Shown piece after piece: positions 9,002 to 18,800 of a stretch of 64,000 bases of DNA (position 1 is the first letter of the stretch; each line of letters opens with the position of its first letter). Origin of the DNA: a virus. The translations under genes were made by a program, and so were the position numbers. The stretch spans positions 1 through 64,000 of the IMG/VR virus record IMGVR_UViG_3300044825_000714, one strand, 5' to 3'. The notes under the pieces were generated by a model. It was not told the DNA's origin. It ran no database searches and saw nothing but the letters and a program-made list of their open reading frames with translations.

Positions 9002-10291
9002 ATGAGCCTTCAACTTGCTGCACAACACCTTGCATCCAAGGGCCGTGGTCCGGACACCATGCTCGTCCACATGGCTCCGGGCGAAGTCAAAAGCCTACAA
9101 GCTCTGGCACGCGCCCATGGCGGCACGCTGACCACCAACCCAGATACCGGTCTGCCTGAAGCGGGCTTTTTGTCCGCGATCCTTCCGATTGTTGCTGGTG
9201 CTGCGCTAGGTCCCGCAGGCATGGGCTTGACCGCAATGCAGGCGGGGCTTGCAGCGGGGGCGCTAGGCACTGTTATGACCGGCAGTCTACAGAAAGGTCT
9301 GATGGCCGGTCTTGGCGCGTACGGCGGTGCGGGGATTGGCAACGTGATTGGTAACGCAGGCACTGCGGCGATTGAGGCTGGGGCTACTGGGGCTGCGCCA
9401 GCGCTTCCTCCGGTGACGGATGTAAGCACTATGGCGGCGCAAGCGCCAAGTGCTGGGCTAGTACCCACCGGAGCAGTTACACCGCCAGCTTATCCAGCGG
9501 GAACTCTAGGAAGCGGTATGTACGACCCAACCGGTGGGGGCGTTTTGAATACCGGCGCTACTACTCCTCTTCGGTATGCAGATGTGGCGGTGCCTACGGC
9601 CCCTAATGTCACGCCTATGCCGACTGCATCTGTTACGCCGATGCGAGTTCCCAATGTTCCTAATCAGATGGACTTGATGAGCGACAAAGCTGCTGCGCTG
9701 CGCGAAGCGGGTCCGATGGGTCGGTTTACTAGGGGACTGAGCGAAATTTCTGAGAAACCGTCGCTACTCTTCAACAAAGAAAACATGCGGTACGGTCTCG
9801 CTGCCGCTGCGCCTCTTGCCGCCGCTGCGATGGAGCCTCCCAAAGCGCCTGTTTATCAAGGCAGCGGTCCCAACCCGTATGCGTATTCGTATGACCCCGG
9901 GACGCAGACCTATGCGCCTCTTCCCTCCTCATCTGCGGAGCGGCAGTACTTTGATCCGCAATTCCGTCGCATGGCCGAGGGCGGTATGGCGCGCGGTGGT
10001 ATCTCGCATCTGGGTGACTATTCTGACGGCGGTCGTCTCCTGCGCGGCCCCGGTGATGGCGTGTCTGACTCCATCCCTGCAACGATTGCTGACAAGCGCC
10101 CCGCGCGTCTTGCTGATGGTGAGTTTGTGGTTCCCGCCCGCATCGTCTCTGAGTTGGGCAATGGCTCGACCGAAGCGGGTGCCCGTAAGCTGTACGCCAT
10201 GATGGACCGTGTTCAGAAGCGTCGCGCTAAAACTGTTGGTAAAGGAAAAGTGGCTGTGAACAGCCGTGCTGATAAATTGCTTCCGGCATGA
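9002..10291 (+). CDS. Ejection-type virion protein with membrane-active Gly/Ala segment
   Basis: A 429-residue protein. Residues 55-115 form a long Gly/Ala hydrophobic stretch (LPIVAGAALGPAGMGLTAMQ...). The middle is Pro/Thr-rich. The C-terminus has GGRLLRGPGDGVSDSIPATI followed by PARLADGEFVVPARIVSELG and GARKLYAMMDRV, a block widely shared by phage internal or ejection proteins. It may help the DNA cross the envelope (inference). It also carries AEGGMARGG-type motifs found in the next virion proteins. Overlaps the GNAT gene by 4 nt. Confidence 0.7.
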   Translation: MSLQLAAQHLASKGRGPDTMLVHMAPGEVKSLQALARAHGGTLTTNPDTGLPEAGFLSAILPIVAGAALGPAGMGLTAMQAGLAAGALGTVMTGSLQKGLMAGLGAYGGAGIGNVIGNAGTAAIEAGATGAAPALPPVTDVSTMAAQAPSAGLVPTGAVTPPAYPAGTLGSGMYDPTGGGVLNTGATTPLRYADVAVPTAPNVTPMPTASVTPMRVPNVPNQMDLMSDKAAALREAGPMGRFTRGLSEISEKPSLLFNKENMRYGLAAAAPLAAAAMEPPKAPVYQGSGPNPYAYSYDPGTQTYAPLPSSSAERQYFDPQFRRMAEGGMARGGISHLGDYSDGGRLLRGPGDGVSDSIPATIADKRPARLADGEFVVPARIVSELGNGSTEAGARKLYAMMDRVQKRRAKTVGKGKVAVNSRADKLLPA

Positions 10292-10752
10292 CCGTTGTAT
10301 ATGCTGTTGAGGACCCGGGGTCCTTTATCGAAGAGTTCAAGGTGATTGCACCTGCGCACTATGACGAACTGTGTGTCACCAAAGACTTTCCGATGGACCC
10401 GGACCTTGAGGCGTACGGCAGGTTGTGGACAGCGGGAATGCTCAAGTGCATCACGGCGCGGACCGATGGAGCGTTGATTGGGTATGTGATCTTCATCGTC
10501 CAACCGCATTTGCACTACAGGACATGCAAGACAGCGTTTGAGGATTTGTATTTCCTCAAGAAAGAACATCGACTGGGGCGTACCGGTATCCGGCTCTTCC
10601 AGTTTGCAGAGGAGGCACTGCGTGCCGATGGCGTCAATCGCGTCATCTTCCACACGAAGGTGCACTTGGACAACTCGCGGCTGTTTGAGTACTTGGGCTA
10701 CAAGCACACGGACAAGCTGTATACGAAAATTTTGAGCACGGAGCCGCTATGA
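10288..10752 (+). CDS. GNAT-family acetyltransferase-like protein
   Basis: A 154-residue protein with the GNAT fold order: beta strands CITARTDGALIGYVIFIVQPH, then EDLYFLKKEHRLGRTGIRLFQFAEEAL, where the acetyl-CoA loop normally reads Q/RxxGxG/A and here reads RLGRTG, then NRVIFHTKVHLDNSRLFEYLGY. Acetyl-CoA dependence and substrate are unproven. It is joined by 4-nt overlaps to ejection-protein genes on both sides, so it is likely made late. It may modify a virion or host protein. Confidence 0.75.
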   Translation: MTVVYAVEDPGSFIEEFKVIAPAHYDELCVTKDFPMDPDLEAYGRLWTAGMLKCITARTDGALIGYVIFIVQPHLHYRTCKTAFEDLYFLKKEHRLGRTGIRLFQFAEEALRADGVNRVIFHTKVHLDNSRLFEYLGYKHTDKLYTKILSTEPL

Positions 10753-12881
10753 GCTACTCTCGTCAACAGCTTTACGCCATGGGGGAACCCTTTGGCGAGT
10801 GCGCTACCCGCAAAGAAGGCGGGCGAATCATCTACGGCGGTGGCGGTGGCGGCAGCGCTCCCCCGGCTACTCAAACGCAGGTTTCTGACCTGCCGGACTG
10901 GGCCAAACCTTCTGCGCAAAAGCTGCTCGGTAAAGCCGAGGCACTCACTGAGGCCGGAAGATACCAGCCGTTCCAAGGCGAGCGCGTTGCCGGTTTTTCT
11001 CCGCTTCAGCAGCAAGCGTTCCAAGGCGCGGCGCGTATGGATACCGGCCCTCAAGGCTTTGCGCAGCAGGTTCCGCAGTACATGTCCCCGTACATGCAGA
11101 ACGTCATCGATCGCGAGAAGATGGAGGCCGCTCGTGCCTCGCAGATTCTGGGCATGCAGCAGCAGGCTAAGGCTACGCAAGCCGGTGCGTTTGGCGGTTA
11201 TCGGGAAGGTATTGAGCGCGCTGAGCGTGAGCGGGGGCTGCGCACCCAGTTGGCTGACATCCAGACTCGTGGTTTGCAGTCGGCATACGACCGCGCCGCT
11301 GATCAGTTCCGTACCGGCATCACGCAGGGTCTGGCCGTGGGCCAGCAACAGGCGCAGCTTGGCGGCGTTCAACAGCAGCGTGAACAGAGCATCCTGTCTC
11401 AGCAGTATCAGGACTTCCTGAACCAGCAGCGCTATCCGTACCAGCAGCTTGAGTTCATGTCCAACATCCTGCGCGGCACTCCGATGGGCACGGTCCAGAC
11501 GCTGTACGGCGGACAGCCTAACGTGTTTGGTCAAATTGCTGGTCTTGGCGCTGGCTTGTATGGCGCATTTGGTCGTGCCGAGGGTGGCATGGTCAACTCT
11601 TATGCCGAAGGCGGTGTCACCAGCGATGCAAACGTCGAAGATATCCTGAGCAAACTCAGCGACCAGCAGTTGATGCAGGCCAAACAGGTTGCTTTGGCTC
11701 AGCGCGACGTAGAACGTGCGCAAATGATTGATGCTGAGTTGGCTGAGCGCGCTTCGTTGCGCGGCGGTCTGGGTGGCGCGTTCAACATGCTGCCGCAGGA
11801 GCAGCAGGATGCTGTGACCGAGATGGCTGGTGGCGGCATCGTGGCGTTTTCAAACGGCGGAGATATTGATCCGTTGTCTTTGATTGGAGGAAATCCTCCC
11901 GAAAGCCGGAGCGTGAACCCGTTGGATCTTGGCCGAATTGCTCGTGGTGGCAAGTCGATTGAAGAGTACTACAGCGAGCCGCCGCCCCCGACCCCCGGCA
12001 TCCCTCGCATGGCTGCTGCGCAGCCCGCTGCGCAAACTTACACCCGAAGAATGGGCGCACTCGCTCCGTCTGAGCGTCCGTCTGAGCGTCCAGTCGATGT
12101 TGTCAAAGGTCCGGCCAAAACCAAACCCGTCAATGATGTTACTGCCGCTGCTAACGCAGTAGCGAATGCTGCTGCTCAGACCACGGGCGTGAGCCGCACG
12201 GGCATGAAAGAGGCTTTCGAGGAAGGTCTCAGGCTCGTGAAAGACGAGAGGGGTGAAGCTGACTCCAAGCGGATGACTGAACTGATCAACCGGATCAGTA
12301 AGTCTGACGCGCCGGACAAGATGGACATGCTGGCCAACTTTGGCTTCAAGATGGCTGAGGCCGCTACTGAAGGCGGAACGCTCCTGTCTGCCGCGTCAAA
12401 AGGCGCGCAAGTTATTCCGCAGATGCGCGCACAGGCTAAGAAAGAAGCCAAGGAAGCCCAACGTCTCGGTATTACGCTGGAGATGGAGAAGCTCAAACTT
12501 GACGCTGCTAACCGCAAGGGCGACCGCACTGCTGCATTGCAGCACGCGCAGAACATCCGGATCATGGAAGGCCAAGAAGCTCAACTGGCTGAAAATATCC
12601 GCGCTAACCGCGAACGTGAACGCCTGCAAGGACGCCAAATCGCTGCAACTGAAAAGCGCTACGCCGCACAGCAGGACCGGATGGCGCAGGCCATGCTGGC
12701 TACTCGTAGATCGAACGCGCAGAAAGCGCTGGCGCAAGCCACCAAGGATTGGGGCGATCCGCTTAAAAATCAGGAACTGAAGAAACAGTACCCCACCATG
12801 CAGGCATACCAGAAGGCACTTTTTGATGCGCTGCAACTACAATCATTGCCAGAGATGCGAGTGCTTCCGGATGAGGATTGA
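10749..12881 (+). CDS. Internal virion / ejection protein
   Basis: A 710-residue, Gln/Ala-rich, largely helical protein. It has an N-terminal Gly run (IIYGGGGGGS) and then QKLLGKAEALTEAGRYQPFQGERVAGFSPLQQ-type helices. Motifs EGGMVNSYAEGGVTSD and MAGGGIVAFSNGGDIDPLSLIG precede a Pro-rich linker and a C-terminal coiled coil (about 540-680). This arrangement is typical of the middle ejection protein in podovirus-like genomes. No catalytic motif is seen. Start ATG overlaps the GNAT stop. Confidence 0.7.
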   Translation: MSYSRQQLYAMGEPFGECATRKEGGRIIYGGGGGGSAPPATQTQVSDLPDWAKPSAQKLLGKAEALTEAGRYQPFQGERVAGFSPLQQQAFQGAARMDTGPQGFAQQVPQYMSPYMQNVIDREKMEAARASQILGMQQQAKATQAGAFGGYREGIERAERERGLRTQLADIQTRGLQSAYDRAADQFRTGITQGLAVGQQQAQLGGVQQQREQSILSQQYQDFLNQQRYPYQQLEFMSNILRGTPMGTVQTLYGGQPNVFGQIAGLGAGLYGAFGRAEGGMVNSYAEGGVTSDANVEDILSKLSDQQLMQAKQVALAQRDVERAQMIDAELAERASLRGGLGGAFNMLPQEQQDAVTEMAGGGIVAFSNGGDIDPLSLIGGNPPESRSVNPLDLGRIARGGKSIEEYYSEPPPPTPGIPRMAAAQPAAQTYTRRMGALAPSERPSERPVDVVKGPAKTKPVNDVTAAANAVANAAAQTTGVSRTGMKEAFEEGLRLVKDERGEADSKRMTELINRISKSDAPDKMDMLANFGFKMAEAATEGGTLLSAASKGAQVIPQMRAQAKKEAKEAQRLGITLEMEKLKLDAANRKGDRTAALQHAQNIRIMEGQEAQLAENIRANRERERLQGRQIAATEKRYAAQQDRMAQAMLATRRSNAQKALAQATKDWGDPLKNQELKKQYPTMQAYQKALFDALQLQSLPEMRVLPDED

Positions 12882-12884
12882 CGT

Positions 12885-15800
12885 ATGGCCATTTATACCT
12901 ACAAGGCTCCGGGCGGTAAAACGATCCGACTTGAAGGACCTGCGGGGTTAACACAGGCCGACGTAAATCTTTACGGCGACAACATGTTCAAGACGGAGCC
13001 TGTTGCGGCTCCGGTGCCCGCTCCCGCTCCCAAGGGTGAGTCTGGCTTTATCCCGTCCATCATGCGCGCTGGCTACCAGACCAGTGCACTGCTTGGCGAC
13101 GTGCTACCTGCCATGGCGGCAAAAGCTGTCGGGGCGGAAGAGTATGCCAAGCGGCAGATGGGCGAAGCTGCGGCAACAATGCAGCGCGCGCAGGAGTTGT
13201 ACCCTGCGGAAGTCCCGTCGTACAAAGACATCAAAGGCGTAGGCGATGCGCTCACCTACGTAAAAGAAGCTATTGGCGAGATGATTCCCTCGATCATCCC
13301 GTCTGTTTTGACTGGTGGTCTGGCAGGGGTTGCGGCACGTCCGGCGGTGGCTGCAGCGACGGCTGCGGCTAAAGAATATGCCGAGAAGCAGGTTGTAGAG
13401 GCTTTTGCAAAAGGGCCGATGCAGCAAGCCGTGCTCGAAAAGATTAAAAAAGATGCTCTTGCAGAGGGCATGAAGGCGGCGCAGAGGACCGCGCTCAAGT
13501 ACCAAGCTGCGGGCGCGCTCACGGGTTCTGCGGCGCAGAACGTCCCTGAAGTCTTCCAGAACATCTACGAAGAGACTGGGAAGATGGAGCTTGCTCCCGC
13601 GTTGGTGGCGGGTGGCTTCAATTCGGTGCTGGATGCAATCATGCCGATCCAGCTTCTGCGCAAAGTCAATACGGCTGGCATCCCCAGAGAACAGATTATC
13701 GGTGCGTGGTACAAGCGTGCTGGCAAAGGGGCGGTAACTGGCTTCTTAACTGAGGGCGGCACGGAAGCCGTCCAAGAAATGTCCAGCGCAGCGGCTGAGA
13801 AGTTTGTTGATCAGAACAAGGACTTCTTCACCGAGAAGAACTTTGAGCGCTTTATCAATTCTGGCTTGAAGGGTGGCTTTGGTGGCGCTGCGGTCACCGC
13901 TACGGCAGATGTCCTGACGGGCAAAGCGCCAGAGAAAGTCACGCCCCCGAGCGAGAAGGAAGAAGTCGAGACTGAGCGCGAACTGCCCCCGCCGCCCGCA
14001 GGTGAGAAGAAGGTAAGACTGTCCAAGCTGGAGAGACTGCGCGAAGACCTCGCCGCGACTCAGGCCAGACTAAACGAGAACCTTGCCAAAGGGCGCAGGG
14101 GGACGATGATCACTCGGTCTGAAGGCAAGATCGAGCGGCTCAAACGAGAGATTGCGGATGAGGAAGCCAAGGCGGCTGCTGAAGGAGCACCAAGTGTTGC
14201 AGAACCTATCCCGGGAGCAGGTGGAGCAGGCTTTGAAATTCTTAGCCCAACCGATGCCGGAGTCAGTGCCCCCGCCCCTCAAGGACCTGAACTTACTGGA
14301 GTGGCACCTGCTCCAGCAACTGCTGGAGAACTTGCTGGAGGAAAAGCAGCAGCACCCGCTACAGTAACTCCGCCTCCCGCACCTCCGCCTCCCGCGCCTC
14401 CGCCTCCAAAGCCCCCGGCCCAAACCGACGAAGAACGTCTCAACAAACTGCTTGATGACGATCTGTTTTCTCGTGGTAGTGCCGCAGCACCTAGCCGCGC
14501 CGCGCAGATCAATGAAATAGGCAAGAAGTTTGGCCTGACCCGTAACGCTGGCGAAACTGATGAGGCGTTTGGTACGCGCATCAAAAATGCAATTGCGTTT
14601 GAGAAGCAGCGTGAGCCTGCTCCGGGCGAGACTGTGCCTCTGTCCGCGCTTCCGACCGAAGTTGTTGCGGCGCAGGAAGTCAAACCGTCTAAACCGTACC
14701 GCCCTGCCAAAGAGCAGCGCGAACTCTACGAAGAAACGCGCCAAGAGTTCAACCAGTACGTCGAGCCAGACGATCAACTGCCTGAGTACGAAGCGCTGAC
14801 CGACGATGAGCGGCGCGAGTACTTTCAGAACTACATCCAACGTAACACGCAGGAAGAGCACGATCAGGCAGCAGATGCGCTGTCCAACTACATCGCTGCC
14901 AAGCGTTCGGAGAGCCGCTCTCGTGGCGACGTTGATCTTGTCCGTGCCCGTCAGTCGTATCAGGCAAACCGCGATTCGTTTGGTCGGCAGACTGGGCTGG
15001 CCTATAACTTTCCGGCATGGGGCGATCTGTCCCCTGAGTCCCAGCGTGCCTACGCAGCGATCAACAAGACCGACTCTGTCCAAGAACAGCATCTCGCATT
15101 TAGTACGCTGAAGAAACAAATCCAGCGTGAGAAGGCGGAACAATCCAGCCGCGAAGCGCTGGAGCAAGCCGAAACCGACGCCACGCGCCAGATGCTGGCA
15201 GCGGCAGAGCGCGCCCGGAAGTCTCAGCCCGCAGGTAAGGGGGACATTCTTCCGGACAACATTCTCCAGAAGCTGCTGGCAGGTGACATCACTGCTGTAC
15301 TGGACTACATCAAGAACGAAGGTAATGGCCTTGCGCTCAAGCGCGGCTACGACCTGTTCCGTGTCAGAGGTCCGGGTGGCAAGCCCGTGCTGCGTCGTGG
15401 TGTGGTCAACATCCGTGACTCCGTAGCGATGGGCATCTTCCGTAGTCTGGCCTCGCGTCTGCTGGACGTGAGCGGGCTGAAGGTCAACGTCGTCTTTGAC
15501 GAAAACATGGTCTACGGAGATGTCGCCAAGTACGACGCCGCGACCAATACTCTCTACGTCGGCCCGAATGGTCTGGACGAAGCCACAGTCCTGCATGAAC
15601 TAACTCATGCGGCGACGGTCAAGATTATCCACCAGTACTTCACCGACAAATCCAAGCTGGCTCCGCATGTCGTCAAGGCAGTGGAGCAGATGCAGAACAT
15701 CGCGTCCGCAGCGCAGGCGCGGCTCGGCTCCAAGTACCTTAGCGCGTTTGAGAACCTGTACGAGTTCGTGGCCTACGCCATGACCGACATGGACTTCCAG

Positions 15801-18800
15801 TATGACTTGGCGCAGATTCAAGTCTCCAAGCTGGCAACGGCCACCGAGAAAACTACCGAGACATTCTCTCCTATCCAGACTGAACTGGAGGCGCAACGCG
15901 AAGGCAAAGAAGGCGCGAAGCAGTACGACGGGTTCATGGATAACCTGTGGAACTCGTTCGTGGGCACGATGGCCTACATGTACAAGCTGTTCCGCCCCGG
16001 GCAGACTGCGACCAAGATTCTGATGCCGACCGAGAAGTCTCGGCTTACGACCGCCAAGACGCAGCGTCAAGCAAAGCGGGAAGAAATCAGAGAAGAGATC
16101 GAGACTAAGAAGGTTGGCGAGGAAGAAGTCAAGGGCCTCACTGACAAAGAAAAAGCAGAGCTTGGCCTAGCGGAAAAGGAAGCGTTTGCTCCCGAGACTT
16201 TGTTTGATAACCCCGAACAAATGCAAGAGGCCAAGATCAAGCCTCTACCCGGGGAGCTAAAGACCAAGGCTGGGATTACTAACCTCAAGCGCGAAATCCT
16301 GCGTGAACCCGGCTATAAGGGTAACCTTCTGCTGGAGGCTGCGGCTGCGTTTGAAGTCCTGCTGGCAGCACCAGAAGGCGGCATTCAGCGGCTGGCTGGG
16401 CGTGAGGGCATCGGGGCTGAACTACCGTCTAGAGGCGCGGCGGCTGCTCCTACCGCTGGACCAAGAACCGACGAAGAAATTGCCGCCGAAGCCCTCAAGC
16501 AAGTTGAGATCAAAGAGCATGGGCTGAAGTCTCTGCGACAACTGCTGTTCTCCCGCCGTGGGTACGAGTGGTTCGTCAAGCAGTTCCAGAACGAGCGTCG
16601 TGTGGTCAAGCAAATCTCTGAGCGCGCTGAGCGCTTTGGGATGCTCCAGCGCGTGGGCGCAGGCATTAACGATGTTTGGGGCCAACTGACCCGCTCGACT
16701 GGCATGGCGGTTGACCTATACAACGTGCACGTGCGCGGGCTGTCGGAAGATGCTGACCGCGCTATCGAGGCGTACGCCAAGAAGAAAGGCATCCCGGTCA
16801 AGGAAGCGCTGTCTCGGTTGCACTTGATCTTTGAAGCGCGGCATGAGCCTGAGCGTCGGCAGGTGAAGTACCTGTTGCGCGTACCGCTGGACAACGATAC
16901 CAAAAACATCAACCTCGATGGACGAGCGTACACCCCTCAAGCGGCACGTGAAGAAATTCTGCGGAGGCTGGCTGATAACGATCTGAAGGGACGCACCCCC
17001 CAAGACTATCGAGCCATGCTCGATCAAATTATTGCCGCCGGGTTGTTTGACAAAGCTGCGCCTGCCGCAGAACTTGACCCAAACAACTCCAAGTACAACG
17101 TCATTGCAGACCGCCCCGCATCGGAGATTGCTGCAATTAAAAACACGTTTGATCTTCCGGCAGATCGAGCTGAGATCGACGCGATTGACGCGGCGCTCAA
17201 GAAGCTGACCGAGAAGACCAAAGACCTGAACCGCGTGGCCAACTACTGGTCGCAGCCCGTGAATAACGTGGCGGAGTTCTACGGCTTCAAGAACTACGTG
17301 CCGTTCAAGGGTCGCAAGGGACTGGAGACTAGCGACCCCGAGATTGATTTGGGTAGCCAACGTCTGGGCGGCGAACTGCAAGATGCCCAGAACGCATTTG
17401 AAGGACGCCTGACCGAATCCGAAAACCCGCTGCTTCAGATCAAAGCTGATGCAGCTACTGCCGCCATGCGCGCCGGACGCCGGGAACTGACGCTCGCCAT
17501 CAAGAACGCCGTCGAGCAAGGTATTCTCAAGGGTGATGTCGTCAAAACGATTGACTTCAAAGACCGCTACCTCAACACCGAACTGAAAAAAGAGTTTGGC
17601 GGTGAAAACAGCATCTTCCACTACAACAACGATGGCACCGTAGACATCATTAAGCTCGATGACAAGAACCAGCGTGAGGCAATTCGCCGCACGTACCGTG
17701 AGTCTTCGCCAATTCTTGATGTAGTCAACCAAATCACCAGTGGTATTGGTCAGAGCCACACCCGCTACAACCCGGCGTTTGCGCCGATGAACTATGTGCG
17801 TGACGCGCTCACAAACGCATTTACTCTGGGTGCCGAGATGGGTCCGGCTGCTGCTGGGCGCTTCCTGACCACGATTGCGCAGGACACGGTGTCCGGCGGA
17901 TTCAAAAGCGCATTTCAGTTCTCCCGTCTGTATTCGGACGGCAAGTTCAACGAGCTTGAGCGCCTTGCCAGCAGGGACCCGTACTTTGCTGACATGCTGG
18001 AGTACGTCACTCTGGGTGGGCGCGTTTCGTACCTGCAAGGCGTAGCTGCCAAAGGCGCGCTAGATGGTCTGATGAAGGAAGTGGGCCGCAGCGGTGTGCT
18101 GCGCACCAAAGATCAGATTGACAAGTTCTTCGACATCTACAACGACATCTTCGAACTGTCGGCCCGTACTTCCGCGTTCCGCACGATGAAGCAGCAGTTC
18201 CTCGCCAAAGGTGAGAGTCCGCAGGAGGCGGCGGTGCATGCTGCCGAATACGCCAAGAACTTCGCCAACTTCGAACAAGTCGGTCGCTGGGGCAAGGGCG
18301 CTGGTGCGCTGTTCATGTTCTTCCGTCCCGCCGCCACTGGCGCGGTGCGCGCTATCGATGCATTGCGTCCGGTCTTCGGGTTCAATGAAGATAAGTTCCG
18401 TGAAGAGGCCAAAGCTGAAGGTCGTACCGACGAACAGATTGATCGTGCAGTTGCCCAGATAAAGGTTGAACAGCGCAACGCCAGAGTCATGTCTGCGACG
18501 TTGGCTGGCTTCGGTGTCGCCATGTACATGCTGGCGGCAGCAATGTCTGGTGATGATGAAGAGAAGCGCAATAAAGTCGCTACGGATGACATGGCGCGCT
18601 GGACCCGTTTCGCACGGTTCCACATCCCCGGCACGGACATGATCATTCAGATTCCCTGGGGCTTCGGTCTGGGCGCGTTTGGTGCTGCCGGGGCGCAGAT
18701 CGCTGCGGTTATGGGGGGCAACGCCACTATCAAGGACGCTCTGTCCAACATGACCACCATCGGTCTGGACTCGTTCCTGCCGCTGCCGTTCTCCCGCATC

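Noticed and set aside
14070-15596. Long antisense open frame (about 500 codons) opposite the giant ejection gene
   Set aside because: Lies wholly inside the strongly coding 12885-19505 frame; Arg/Leu-rich, no start signal, no family motif. High GC opens such shadow frames.
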